From assembly GCA_050516505.1 (NCBI GenBank), contig CP191518.1, positions 4,464,001 through 4,528,000 of the forward strand: a DNA stretch of 64,000 nt. The letters are read 5' to 3'. Source of the DNA: Scandinavium ludwigii_A (GTDB lineage Bacteria; Pseudomonadota; Gammaproteobacteria; Enterobacterales; Enterobacteriaceae). The notes below the pieces were generated by a model. The model saw only the letters and a program-made list of their open reading frames with translations, was not told where the DNA came from and searched no databases. A program made the position numbers and the translations under genes. How positions within the stretch are numbered: position 1 is the first letter of the stretch; each line of letters begins with the position of its first letter. Below, piece by piece: positions 43,474-56,686 of the stretch.

Positions 43474-44460
43474 TTAATACATTGGCGTTAATTGTAATGG
43501 TGGTTCCTGGAGAACCCTGACTTGTTCCAGGAACATTTGGGTTTGCCTGCGCCAGTTATCTTCTTCGGCAAGCCAAGGAAAATTAACGGGAAAGGCAGGA
43601 TCGCCCCAGCGGCGGATTAACCACGCCAGGTAATAAACCATACGCATGGCGCGTAACGGTTCAATGAAGGAAAGCTCAGCGGTATCGAAGGTGCTGAACT
43701 CTTCATAGGCTTCAAGAATGGTATCAAGCTGCATCAAACGTTCGGCACGATCGCCGTGTAACAGCATCCACAGATCCTGAACAGCCGGGCCATTTCTGGC
43801 ATCATCAAGATCGACAAACATCGGCCCATCGCGCCAGAGAATGTTACCGGCATGGCAATCACCATGAAGTCTCAGAGAGGTAAAACGGGTGTGCCATTGC
43901 TGCATGACGGCATCAATCAGCTTGTCTGTGGCAGCAAGGAAATTGGCTTTCAGCGAAGATGGAACCAGCGGAGTGGATTCAAAAATCTTGCGGGGTTCTA
44001 GCAAATATTCCTGCAAGCCGATATCCGGGCGCGCGGTAAACAGCTTTTTACGGCCGGTCTGATGAAGGCGCCCCAGTGAACGACCAACCCACTCCATCTG
44101 ATCCAAATTATCCGGTTCGAACTGACGGCCGCCAACGCTTGGGAATACCGCAAAGGAGAACCCCTGCTGGCTCAATAGCGTTTCACCCTCAAATGCAATA
44201 GGTGCGGCGACAGGCACATCATCGGCCTGTAAGTCGTGCGCGAAAAGATGTTCTTCGCGGATTTGGTCTGCGGTCCAGCGCTGAGGACGATAGAATTTCA
44301 CGACGAAGCGACGCCTGTCTTCATCCTGAAATTGCCAGACGCGATTCTCGTAGCTGTTGAGTGGAGTCAAACCAGAATCCACCCGAATACCTTGATCAAA
44401 AAGTGCATCAACGATGGTATCCGGGTGTAGAGTCTGGAAAGTAAAAGCCTTATCGTTCAT
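43474..44460 (-). CDS. srkA: Stress response kinase SrkA (YihE)
   Basis: 328 aa, same as E. coli. Ser/Thr protein kinase-like fold of the aminoglycoside phosphotransferase type: catalytic HGDCHAGNILW and metal-binding MFVDLDDARNG. Counteracts MazEF-linked and other stress-induced death and is part of the Cpx regulon in E. coli. Upstream gene of the dsbA operon. Confidence 0.95.
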   Translation of the reverse strand: MNDKAFTFQTLHPDTIVDALFDQGIRVDSGLTPLNSYENRVWQFQDEDRRRFVVKFYRPQRWTADQIREEHLFAHDLQADDVPVAAPIAFEGETLLSQQGFSFAVFPSVGGRQFEPDNLDQMEWVGRSLGRLHQTGRKKLFTARPDIGLQEYLLEPRKIFESTPLVPSSLKANFLAATDKLIDAVMQQWHTRFTSLRLHGDCHAGNILWRDGPMFVDLDDARNGPAVQDLWMLLHGDRAERLMQLDTILEAYEEFSTFDTAELSFIEPLRAMRMVYYLAWLIRRWGDPAFPVNFPWLAEEDNWRRQTQMFLEQVRVLQEPPLQLTPMY

Positions 44461-44536
44461 CCGATTATCCGGAAATTACTGCGAATAATTCAGGATATCA
44501 TTTCACAGCCTTTTCGGTCGCACCTCTTACAAGCTT

Positions 44537-44806
44537 TTACTCTTTAATTACGCCGCGAGCGCGGAGCAGTGCGGTTTTAAAATCTTCTTCATAATCTTTC
44601 TTAATGCCCGGGATAGCCGCATCTTTCGCGGAATCGCGCATTTTCAGATGATAAATCAGAATATCATCGGAAAGATCCGTCAGCTCACCGTCAAAACCTG
44701 ACTCCTTCGCCAGTTTCTGTAAGAATTGCATCAGGTTCAGCTCAGGCTCTTTTTGCCAGGCTGGCTGGAGAAGCTCAATCACTTCGTTCAGACGTTTACA
44801 TTTCAT
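44537..44806 (-). CDS. yihD: YihD, conserved small protein
   Basis: 89 aa, same as E. coli YihD (DUF1040), function unknown. N-terminus MKCKRLNEVIELLQPAWQK and a helical body (DDILIYHLKMRDSAKDA). AAGGAGCAAATAA gives a strong ribosome site. Divergent from mobA. Confidence 0.94.
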   Translation of the reverse strand: MKCKRLNEVIELLQPAWQKEPELNLMQFLQKLAKESGFDGELTDLSDDILIYHLKMRDSAKDAAIPGIKKDYEEDFKTALLRARGVIKE

Positions 44807-44875
44807 TTATTTGCTCCTTACGCTTAACAGTCACACGTTAGCAGGGTCAAACCCACAATAAAAGAGGCGATATTC

Positions 44876-45460
44876 GTGAATCAGCATCAGGGGATAACCG
44901 GCGTCGTGCTGGCAGGCGGAAAGGCTAGCCGAATGGGTGGCATCGATAAAGGATTACAGGAGCTTAACGGAATTCCACTATGGCAACACGTCGCCGCTAC
45001 GCTTTCTGTGCAAACGGAAACACTGGCTGTCAGCGCAAACCGTTCAATGGATATATACCGTTCCCATGGCCATGTCGTAGTAGAGGATGTATTACCAGAT
45101 TACCCTGGCCCCCTTGCCGGAATGCTCGCTGCAATGCAGCAATTACCGGGCGAGTGGTTTCTTTTTTGCCCGTGCGATACGCCCTTTATTCCAGAATTTC
45201 TGACCGATCGTTTTTTTCAGTTCAGGACCCAGGCACCAGTAGTATGGGCCTATGACGGCGAGCGCGATCATCCCGCAGTTTCTCTGATTAACCGCAGTGT
45301 AGTCCCCGCCCTGGAAAACTATCTTGAGGCAGGAGAACGCCGTGTGATGGTCTTTCTTCAGCGTTGTGGCGGCCATCGCGTTGACTTTAGCGATGCCAAA
45401 GACGCATTTTTCAACGTGAATACGCTCGACGATTTGCAAAATATGCAGGTGAAATCATGA
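44876..45460 (+). CDS. mobA: Molybdenum cofactor guanylyltransferase MobA
   Basis: 194 aa enzyme that adds GMP to molybdopterin to make the MGD cofactor used by formate dehydrogenases such as FdoG in this window. Start is GTG at 44876. Nucleotide-binding motif LAGGKASRMGGIDKGL and the DxD-like segment CPCDTPFIPE are present. Overlaps mobB by four bases. Confidence 0.96.
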   Translation: MNQHQGITGVVLAGGKASRMGGIDKGLQELNGIPLWQHVAATLSVQTETLAVSANRSMDIYRSHGHVVVEDVLPDYPGPLAGMLAAMQQLPGEWFLFCPCDTPFIPEFLTDRFFQFRTQAPVVWAYDGERDHPAVSLINRSVVPALENYLEAGERRVMVFLQRCGGHRVDFSDAKDAFFNVNTLDDLQNMQVKS

Positions 45461-45969
45461 CGCCGGTTCTGGCCATTGCCGCGTGGAGCGGTACGGGGAA
45501 AACAACCTTACTGAAAGCACTGATCCCTGAGCTGTGTACACGCGGTTTACGTCCGGGACTTATCAAACATACTCATCATCGGATGGATATCGACACTCCG
45601 GGGAAAGACAGCTATGAACTGCGTAAGGCTGGAGCTGCCCAAACGCTGGTTGCCAGCGGACAACGATGGGCATTAATGACGGAAACGCCAGAAGTGGAAG
45701 AGCCCGATCTGCAGTATCTGGTTAGCCGCATGGATCTCTCAGCGCTAGATCTGGTATTGGTTGAAGGTTTTAAACACGAGTCTGTCGCGAAAATGATTCT
45801 CTTCCGACAAGGTACTTCTCACACGATTGAAGAACTTACTCTCGACGAACATGTAGTCGCTATTGCTAGTGACACGCCGATTGATACGCCTTACCCATTA
45901 TTGAATATCAATAACATCAATCAGATAGCTAACTTTGTTGAGCAATGGGTTAAGTTACAGAAAGTCTAA
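45457..45969 (+). CDS. mobB: Molybdopterin-guanine dinucleotide biosynthesis adaptor MobB
   Basis: 170 aa P-loop GTP-binding protein that assists MobA. Walker A AAWSGTGKTTLLKAL at the N-terminus, KHTHHRMDIDTPGKDS and LVEGFKHE further on. Last gene before the rRNA operon, tail to tail with 5S, which in E. coli is the downstream flank of rrnA. Confidence 0.96.
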   Translation: MTPVLAIAAWSGTGKTTLLKALIPELCTRGLRPGLIKHTHHRMDIDTPGKDSYELRKAGAAQTLVASGQRWALMTETPEVEEPDLQYLVSRMDLSALDLVLVEGFKHESVAKMILFRQGTSHTIEELTLDEHVVAIASDTPIDTPYPLLNINNINQIANFVEQWVKLQKV

Positions 45970-46049
45970 AAGCCGTTAAGCAGGAGCGATAATCGGGATT
46001 ACGATTGCGAATGCAAAGATCATCGAGAGATATTATGACGTATAAACGC

Positions 46050-46079
46050 AAAAAACCCCGGCCTTTCGGTCGGGGTTTC
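46050..46079 (-). terminator. rRNA operon terminator
   Basis: On the minus strand, AAACCCCGACC-GAAA-GGCCGGGGTTT followed by T-run, about 12 bp downstream of the 5S 3' end. Also faces mobB from the other side. Confidence 0.9.
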
Positions 46080-46090
46080 TTACTTATTTG

Positions 46091-46210
46091 ATGCCTGGCA
46101 GTTCCCTACTCTCGCATGGGGAGACCCCACACTACCATCGGCGCTACGGCGTTTCACTTCTGAGTTCGGCATGGGGTCAGGTGGGACCACCGCGCTGTTG
46201 CCGCCAGGCA
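46091..46210 (-). rRNA. rrf: 5S ribosomal RNA
   Basis: 120 nt, begins TGCCTGGCGGCAACAGCGCG and ends GGAACTGCCAGGCAT; matches enterobacterial 5S throughout. Single copy, and no tRNA gene lies between it and the terminator, unlike E. coli rrnC which has tRNA-Asp and tRNA-Trp there. Confidence 0.98.
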
Positions 46211-46304
46211 AATTCTGTTTCCAACACACCCCTCAGGGTCTGTCAGTTAATCTGTTATCAAGCTGAATATCGCGTCTCTCTCGCCAAAACATCTTCGGCG
46301 TTGT

Positions 46305-49210
<2,906 letters not shown>

Positions 49211-49346
49211 TCACAACCCGAAGATGTTTCTTTCGATTCACCATCGACTTGCGATAATTTGAGAGACTCGAACACACCGTATTTTCCTTTCTTATTACGG
49301 AGAAAGGAAACAGTGTGTCGTTTCAATTTTCAGCTTGATCCAGATT

Positions 49347-49358
49347 TTTAAAGAGCAA
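49347..49358 (-). promoter_or_regulatory. Spacer boxA antitermination element
   Basis: TGCTCTTTAAAA on the minus strand between tRNA-Glu and 23S, the conserved NusB/NusE binding box that keeps RNA polymerase processive into 23S. Confidence 0.85.
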
Positions 49359-49443
49359 ATATCTCAAACATGACTCACCGCTTACGCCGTAAAATCAGTT
49401 TTGAGATATGGAGGTCGGCGACTTTCACTCACAAACCAGCAAG

Positions 49444-49519
49444 TGGCGTCCCCTAGGGGATTCGAACCCCTGTTACCGCCGTGAAAGGGCGGTGTCCTGG
49501 GCCTCTAGACGAAGGGGAC
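49444..49519 (-). tRNA. glt: tRNA-Glu (UUC)
   Basis: 76 nt including encoded CCA; begins GTCCCCTTCGTCTAGAGGCC and has anticodon TTC within CCTTTCACG. Identical in layout to E. coli gltT/gltU-type genes located in 16S-23S spacers. It marks this operon as the single tRNA-Glu type, not the tRNA-Ile/Ala type. Confidence 0.98.
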
Positions 49520-49604
49520 ACTGAAGTCTCAATCGCAAGACGCCTTGCTTCTCTACATCTATCAGACAATCTGTGTGGACACTACAAAGGCAGGTTCTTT
49601 AAGG

Positions 49605-51146
<1,542 letters not shown>

Positions 51147-51281
51147 AAGTTTGATGCTCATGAATTAAACTTCGTAATGAATTACGTATGTTCACTCATA
51201 AGACTTGGTATTCTATTTAGCGTCTTTCGACGTTTAAGAATCCATGTCACTTTGAGTGCCCACACAGATTGTCTGATAAAT

Positions 51282-51293
51282 TGTTAAAGAGCA
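51282..51293 (-). promoter_or_regulatory. Leader boxA antitermination element
   Basis: TGCTCTTTAACA on the minus strand in the rRNA leader, followed by the conserved TTTATCAGACAATCTGTGTG (boxC side). Confidence 0.92.
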
Positions 51294-51332
51294 GTGAGTT
51301 ACGCGCTTTCGCTTGCTAACTCGAGGTCCCGT

Positions 51333-51505
51333 ATAATACGTTTTCCTCATTCAGAGTCAAGCGTTTATTTTCGCTTTTCTCTGTCAGGATTTCCTGGGAA
51401 ACCCTTCTGACCCGGCGGCTAGCGAGCCGTTGTTCCGTGTCAGTGGAGGCGCATTATAGGGAGTTCTGACGAGACGGCAAGAGGAAATTTGAATTAATTT
51501 ATCGT
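51333..51505 (-). promoter_or_regulatory. rRNA operon promoters P1 and P2 with UP element
   Basis: Minus strand P1: TTGCCG (51475-51480), 16 bp, TATAAT (51453-51458), with AT-rich UP-like DNA at 51481-51505 and Fis-site space beyond. P2: TTGACT (51355-51360), 16 bp, TATTAT (51333-51338). The spacing and hexamers match E. coli rrn tandem promoters. The 51147-51577 gap therefore consists of leader and promoters. Confidence 0.92.
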
Positions 51506-51631
51506 TCGCCTTTTTTTTCACCAAACCACTCATAAAAGCACCATTAATTGCACTATCTGCTGTTTTTACCGCCGAATTTTGTCTCTGAATGGCATACTAG
51601 AAAGGTAATTCGATATGAAGGAAAGGCATCT

Positions 51632-52336
51632 ATGTCCTTGAGCGCGCAACAGCTGGCGGCACAAAAGAACATTTCATGGGTTCTTGCAGAGAAACTGGCG
51701 CAGAAGATTTTGACCGGCGAATACCCGCCGGAGTGCATCCTCCCCGGAGAGATGGAATTGGGCGAGCAATTTGGCGTAAGCCGTACCGCCGTTCGTGAAG
51801 CGGTGAAGACGCTGACCGCAAAAGGAATGGTTTTGCCGCGACCGCGTATTGGCACCCGAGTGATGCCCCGCAGCGACTGGAATTTCCTTGATAAAGAGCT
51901 GATATCCTGGTGGCTGACGGAAAGTAACTTTGAAGAAGTCGTAGAACACTTCCTTGTGATGCGCAGCAGCCTTGAACCGCAGGCCTGCTTACTGGCGGCC
52001 ACGCTCGGCAGCGCCGAACAAAAAGCCCGGCTGAATTCATTAATGGAAGAGATGGTCCACCTGAAGCGGCATTTTGATCGCCAGCGCTGGATTGAAGTGG
52101 ATATGGCCTGGCACGAACAGATCTATGCGATGAGCGCCAACCCGTTTCTGACCTCCTTTGCTTCGTTGTTTCATTCTGTCTATCAAACCTACTTTGCCGC
52201 CATCACCCAAAACGAAGTGGTGAAGCTCGATCTCCACCAGGCCATTGTGGATGCCATTCAAGAAAGCGACGGCTCGCGAGCCTGGAAGGCTTGCCAGGCA
52301 CTGTTAACGGCTCCAAACACCCAGGCTACGCAATAG
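51632..52336 (+). CDS. yieP: FadR/GntR-family transcription regulator YieP
   Basis: 234 aa. N-terminal winged helix (GEMELGEQFGVSRTAVREAVKTL) and C-terminal FCD ligand domain (VEHFLVMRSSLEPQACLLAA, VDMAWHEQIYAMSANPF). Closely follows E. coli YieP. ATG 51632 with GAAGGAAAGG ahead is chosen; the longer frame from 51548 would extend into the rRNA promoter. Directly abuts hsrA (stop 52336, start 52337). In E. coli yieP is the gene next to the 16S end of rrnC. Confidence 0.94.
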   Translation: MSLSAQQLAAQKNISWVLAEKLAQKILTGEYPPECILPGEMELGEQFGVSRTAVREAVKTLTAKGMVLPRPRIGTRVMPRSDWNFLDKELISWWLTESNFEEVVEHFLVMRSSLEPQACLLAATLGSAEQKARLNSLMEEMVHLKRHFDRQRWIEVDMAWHEQIYAMSANPFLTSFASLFHSVYQTYFAAITQNEVVKLDLHQAIVDAIQESDGSRAWKACQALLTAPNTQATQ

Positions 52337-53737
52337 ATGACCGAGAAGAAATCACGCAGTATGGCCGGTTTGCCGTGGATTGCGGCGATGGCCTTCTTTA
52401 TGCAAGCGCTGGATGCCACCATCCTGAACACCGCGCTCCCCGCAATTGCTCATAGCCTGAACCGCTCCCCATTGGCGATGCAGTCGGCCATTATCAGTTA
52501 CACCCTGACGGTGGCGATGCTGATCCCGGTCAGTGGCTGGCTGGCCGATCGCTTCGGCACACGTCGCATCTTTATGATTGCCGTGAGTCTGTTTACCCTG
52601 GGCTCTCTGGCGTGCGCCCTGTCAGGTTCATTAACGCAGTTGGTTATCTTCCGCGTAATCCAGGGGGTCGGCGGCGCAATGATGATGCCTGTCGCCCGCC
52701 TCGCGCTGTTACGGGCCTATCCGCGCAGTGAACTTCTACCGGTTCTGAACTTCGTGACCATGCCGGGACTGGTCGGCCCCATTCTGGGGCCGGTGCTGGG
52801 CGGCGTGCTGGTAACCTGGGCGAGCTGGCATTGGATTTTCCTGATTAACATTCCGATCGGCATCGCCGGGCTGTTGTATGCCCGCAAATATATGCCGAAC
52901 TTCACCACGCCACGCCGCAAATTTGATATGACTGGCTTCTTGCTGTTTGGCCTGAGTCTGGTGCTGTTCTCCAGTGGGATGGAGTTGTTCGGCGAGAAAA
53001 TTGTCGCGACGTGGATGGCGTTGGCCATCATTGCAGTCAGTGTTCTTCTATTACTGGCATACATTCGCCACGCACGCCGTCACCCCACGCCACTCATCGC
53101 GCTGCCGATGTTTAAGACGCGTACCTTCTCCGTGGGAATTGTCGGCAACCTCGCCACCCGCCTCGGTACAGGCTGCGTTCCGTTCCTGATGCCGTTGATG
53201 TTGCAGGTTGGGTTTGGTTATCCGGCGCTGATTGCAGGCTGCATGATGGCGCCCACGGCGTTAGGATCGATTCTGGCGAAATCGACGGTGACGCAGGTGC
53301 TGCGTTGGCTGGGATATCGTAAAACACTGGTAGGGATTACGGTGTTTATCGGCCTGATGATTGCGCAGTTCTCGCTGCAGTCTCCGTCCATGCCGGTGTG
53401 GATGCTAGTCCTGCCTTTATTCGTGCTGGGAATGGCAATGTCGACACAGTTTACGTCGATGAACACTATAACGTTGGCTGACCTCACTGACGAGAACGCC
53501 AGCAGCGGCAATAGCGTGCTGGCCGTGACGCAGCAGCTGTCTATTAGCCTTGGGGTGGCAATCAGTGCCGCAGTGCTACGCTTTTATGAAGGGTTTGAAG
53601 GCAGCAACACCGTGGAACAGTTCCACTATACCTTTATTACGATGGGGGCCCTCACCGTGGTATCGGCGCTGACGTTTATGCTGTTAAAACCGAAAGATGG
53701 CCGCAACCTGATTAAAGAGCGGCACAAGAAAGCTTAA
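52337..53737 (+). CDS. hsrA: MFS transporter HsrA (YieO), DHA2 family
   Basis: 466 aa inner-membrane protein with about 14 helices. MFS motif A GWLADRFGTRRIF and motif C MPGLVGPILGPVLGG are seen. Likely a drug:proton antiporter by family; E. coli HsrA effects are pleiotropic and substrate is unknown. Co-transcribed with yieP. Its TAA shares the palindrome TTAA (53734-53737) with the stop codon of convergent rbsR. Confidence 0.93.
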   Translation: MTEKKSRSMAGLPWIAAMAFFMQALDATILNTALPAIAHSLNRSPLAMQSAIISYTLTVAMLIPVSGWLADRFGTRRIFMIAVSLFTLGSLACALSGSLTQLVIFRVIQGVGGAMMMPVARLALLRAYPRSELLPVLNFVTMPGLVGPILGPVLGGVLVTWASWHWIFLINIPIGIAGLLYARKYMPNFTTPRRKFDMTGFLLFGLSLVLFSSGMELFGEKIVATWMALAIIAVSVLLLLAYIRHARRHPTPLIALPMFKTRTFSVGIVGNLATRLGTGCVPFLMPLMLQVGFGYPALIAGCMMAPTALGSILAKSTVTQVLRWLGYRKTLVGITVFIGLMIAQFSLQSPSMPVWMLVLPLFVLGMAMSTQFTSMNTITLADLTDENASSGNSVLAVTQQLSISLGVAISAAVLRFYEGFEGSNTVEQFHYTFITMGALTVVSALTFMLLKPKDGRNLIKERHKKA

Positions 53738-54726
53738 GCTGAACCGCGCACCACCAGCTCGGGCGTCAGTTGCACACGCTGCTGTTTCTGCCCGGGCTGC
53801 GCCATTCGGTGAATCAATACATCGATAGCCAGCTCACCCAGTTCATCTTTCGGCTGATGGATTGTCGTCAGCGGCGGCGTCATATAGGCCGCCAGTTCGA
53901 TATCGTCATAACCGACTACCGCCACATCCCGGGGAATGTTAAGCCCCGCCTGATACAACGCCTGGTAAACCCCGACTGCCATCGCGTCATTACCCACGAA
54001 CACCGCCTGCGGGGGTTTCGGCAGCGCCAGCAATGCCTGCATTGCCGTTAATCCGCCGCCAAATTCAAAATTGCTGGTAATAATGTAGCCATCAACAACC
54101 GGTAAGCCGCTGCGTGCCATTGCCGCCAGATACCCTTCAAGGCGCAGGCGGGCGGGCGTTTTATCCAACGGCCCGGCAATACAGGCGATACGACGATAGC
54201 CTTTATCGATCAGGTACTGCGTTGCCATGTCCCCGCCGAGCAGCGAGTTATCCTGAATAATATCGCTGTCACCATCGAACGGCGCCCAATCCATCATTAC
54301 CGTCGGTATAGAAGGATAGCGCTGGACGATTTCCGGCGACGGCTGATGCGTTTCGGTACACAGTAGCAATAAACCGTCGACGCGCTTTTGCATTAGCGTT
54401 TCGAGATTACTGTTCATTCGCTGCTCGTCGCCTTCGGTGTTGCAGAGCACCAGACTGTAGCCACGTTCAAAGCAGCTGCGCTCCACGCCGCGAACCAACT
54501 CCGAATAAAAGGGATTAGTACTGGCGGTGATCAGCATGCCGATAGTATGGGTCTGATTGAGTTTGAGGCTACGCGCCAAGGCCGAAGGCGCGTAGTTAAG
54601 GCTTTTAATCGCGGCATTCACCTTTTCGGTGATGCTTTCGCTGACAAACCGGTCTTTATTAATAACGTGAGAGACCGTTGAAGTGGAAACGCCCGCCTGG
54701 CGAGCAACATCCTTCATGGTAGCCAA
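53734..54726 (-). CDS. rbsR: Ribose operon repressor RbsR
   Basis: 330 aa LacI-family repressor. Helix-turn-helix MKDVARQAGVSTSTVSHVINK and periplasmic-binding-like ligand domain. Released by ribose; also touches purine genes in E. coli. Its operators are the palindromes upstream of rbsD at 59605-59700. Follows rbsK by three bases. Confidence 0.97.
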   Translation of the reverse strand: MATMKDVARQAGVSTSTVSHVINKDRFVSESITEKVNAAIKSLNYAPSALARSLKLNQTHTIGMLITASTNPFYSELVRGVERSCFERGYSLVLCNTEGDEQRMNSNLETLMQKRVDGLLLLCTETHQPSPEIVQRYPSIPTVMMDWAPFDGDSDIIQDNSLLGGDMATQYLIDKGYRRIACIAGPLDKTPARLRLEGYLAAMARSGLPVVDGYIITSNFEFGGGLTAMQALLALPKPPQAVFVGNDAMAVGVYQALYQAGLNIPRDVAVVGYDDIELAAYMTPPLTTIHQPKDELGELAIDVLIHRMAQPGQKQQRVQLTPELVVRGSA

Positions 54727-54729
54727 GCG

Positions 54730-55659
54730 TTACCCCTGCTGACGTAAAAAATCGTCTATTTCTTTGCGCCATGGAACAGAAGGCTGCGCGCCTTTGCGGG
54801 TCACGGCAATCGCCGCGGCCGCATGGGCAAACCGCAATGCTTCCGGTAATTCGGTGCCTTCAAGCAGCGCCGTCATCAGCGCGCCGTTAAAGGTGTCGCC
54901 CGCCGCGATAGTGTCGATGGCTTGCACTTTAAATCCCGGCACGCGCTGGCCGGTCCCTTTCTGGCTGGCCCACACGCCGCGACTGCCGAGCGTAATGATG
55001 ACCGTTTCGATGCCTTTATCATGCAGCACCTGCGCTGCCTGGGCGGCGTCCTCGTCATTTTCGACCCGCACGCCGGTCAGCTTTTCTGCTTCGGTTTCGT
55101 TCGGGGTAATGATATCCACCAGCGAAAGCAGTTCGTCCGGCAGTTCGCGAGCCGGAGCCGGATTCAGCGCCACGGTCGTCTGGTTGCTGTGCGCAATTTT
55201 CGCCGCCGCCAGCACGCTTTCCAGCGGCGATTCCAGCTGCATCAGCAGCGCGTCGGCACTGGCAATACGTTCTTTTTGCTCCGCGACTCGCTCAGTGGTC
55301 AGCGCGGCGTTGGCCCCCGCGTGAATACCGATAACATTCTCACCTTCCCCATTAACGAAAATCAGCGCCACGCCGGTGGATTCCCCAGCCACAACGCTCA
55401 CTGGCGCAATGTCGATATTGTCGCTCGCCAGTTGCTTACGCACCTGTTCGCCGGTGTCGTCATTGCCGGTACAGGCGATAAAGGCGATGTTCGCCCCGCT
55501 GCGTCCGGCGGCGACGGCCTGATTCGCGCCTTTTCCGCCAAACGCTACCTGATACTGGCTGCCAGTAACGGTTTCGCCCGGTCGCGGGAAGGATTCAAGG
55601 TTAAGAATGTGATCGGCATTGATACTGCCAAGGACGACGAGGTTACCTGCGGTTTTCAT
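54730..55659 (-). CDS. rbsK: Ribokinase
   Basis: 309 aa PfkB-family kinase that phosphorylates D-ribose to ribose 5-phosphate. N-terminal GGKGANQAVAAGRSGA and C-terminal DTIAAGDTFNGAL (catalytic Asp) signatures are intact. ATG 55659 (MKTAGNLVVLGSINAD) is the family start; upstream in-frame starts lack homology. Separated from rbsB by a hairpin-containing gap. Confidence 0.97.
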   Translation of the reverse strand: MKTAGNLVVLGSINADHILNLESFPRPGETVTGSQYQVAFGGKGANQAVAAGRSGANIAFIACTGNDDTGEQVRKQLASDNIDIAPVSVVAGESTGVALIFVNGEGENVIGIHAGANAALTTERVAEQKERIASADALLMQLESPLESVLAAAKIAHSNQTTVALNPAPARELPDELLSLVDIITPNETEAEKLTGVRVENDEDAAQAAQVLHDKGIETVIITLGSRGVWASQKGTGQRVPGFKVQAIDTIAAGDTFNGALMTALLEGTELPEALRFAHAAAAIAVTRKGAQPSVPWRKEIDDFLRQQG

Positions 55660-55678
55660 AATCATGAGTGTCCGATAA

Positions 55679-55706
55679 AGAGCGCCACCGGGGTTTCCGG
55701 TGGCGC
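55679..55706 (-). terminator. Hairpin in the rbsB-rbsK gap (rbsB 3' UTR)
   Basis: Stem GCGCCACCGG with CCGGTGGCGC (minus strand) followed by CTCTTTAT. In E. coli the rbsB 3' UTR yields the small RNA RbsZ; this hairpin lies at the corresponding place and could end such an RNA while letting some transcripts into rbsKR. Confidence 0.65.
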
Positions 55707-55768
55707 ATGCCACACTTTTCTTTTTACGTTGTCCCCTCAGGCTCTTGTTGGCCTGAATCGGTGATGAC

Positions 55769-56659
55769 TTATTGCTTGATGACCAGCTTCAGGTCAACAG
55801 GATATTTGGCCTGAACCTTCTCACCTTTCAGCACCTTAGCAGCAACGTCAACGCCCTGGGCGCCGATTTGCTCTGGCAGCTGTGCAATCGTCGCTGCCAG
55901 TTTGCCATCATTTACTGCCTTTTCGCCATCCGGAGTGCCATCAAAACCGACAACCATCACATCTGATTTACCGGCAGTCTGCAGCGCACGCAGTGCACCC
56001 AACGCCATTTCGTCGTTCTGTGCGAAGACGGCTTTCACGTCAGGATGCGCGGTCAGCAGGTTCTGCATGACGTTCAGACCTTTTGTACGGTCGAAGTCTG
56101 CAGGCTGGCTCGCCAGAACATCAAATTTGTGTGCTGCTACGGCCTGTTGGAAACCTTCGCCACGCTCGCGAGCGGCAGAGGTCCCTGCAATACCCTGCAG
56201 TTCGATAACTTTCGCGCCTTCACCGGCTTTCTTAGCGATGTAGTCGCCCGCGATTTTGCCGCCCAGCACGTTATCAGACGCAATGTGGCTCACCACCTCA
56301 CCTTTAGAGGCCTGACGGTCCAGCGTAATCACGGGGATCTTCGCCTGGTTTGCCATTTTCACGGCGTTACCCACGGCGTCGGAATCGGTTGGGTTGATCA
56401 GCAGAATTTTGGTGCCACGTACGGTCAGGTCCTGAACGTTTGCCAGCTCTTTCGCCGGGTTGTTCTGAGAATCCAGTACCACCAGGTTGTAGCCCAGTTT
56501 ATCCGCCTCTTTCTGCGCACCGTCTTTCAGGGAAACGAAGAACGGGTTGTTAAGCGTCGAGATAACCAGCGCAATGGTGTCTTTCGCCATTGCGTTAGCA
56601 CTTACGGTGGCGCTCAGTGCCACAGCAGAAACCAGGGTAGCCAGTTTTTTCATGTTCAT
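55769..56659 (-). CDS. rbsB: D-ribose-binding periplasmic protein
   Basis: 296 aa, identical in length to E. coli RbsB and near-identical in sequence. Signal peptide MNMKKLATLVSAVALSATV ending ANAMA|K. Delivers ribose to RbsAC and to the Trg chemoreceptor. Strongly biased codons as in abundant binding proteins. Confidence 0.98.
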   Translation of the reverse strand: MNMKKLATLVSAVALSATVSANAMAKDTIALVISTLNNPFFVSLKDGAQKEADKLGYNLVVLDSQNNPAKELANVQDLTVRGTKILLINPTDSDAVGNAVKMANQAKIPVITLDRQASKGEVVSHIASDNVLGGKIAGDYIAKKAGEGAKVIELQGIAGTSAARERGEGFQQAVAAHKFDVLASQPADFDRTKGLNVMQNLLTAHPDVKAVFAQNDEMALGALRALQTAGKSDVMVVGFDGTPDGEKAVNDGKLAATIAQLPEQIGAQGVDVAAKVLKGEKVQAKYPVDLKLVIKQ

Positions 56660-56686
56660 ATCTGAGATGTCCTGTTATGTCAGTTA

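Noticed and set aside
51147..51577. Small frames in the rRNA leader and promoter region
   Set aside because: The region is fully explained by boxA, P2, P1 and the UP element.
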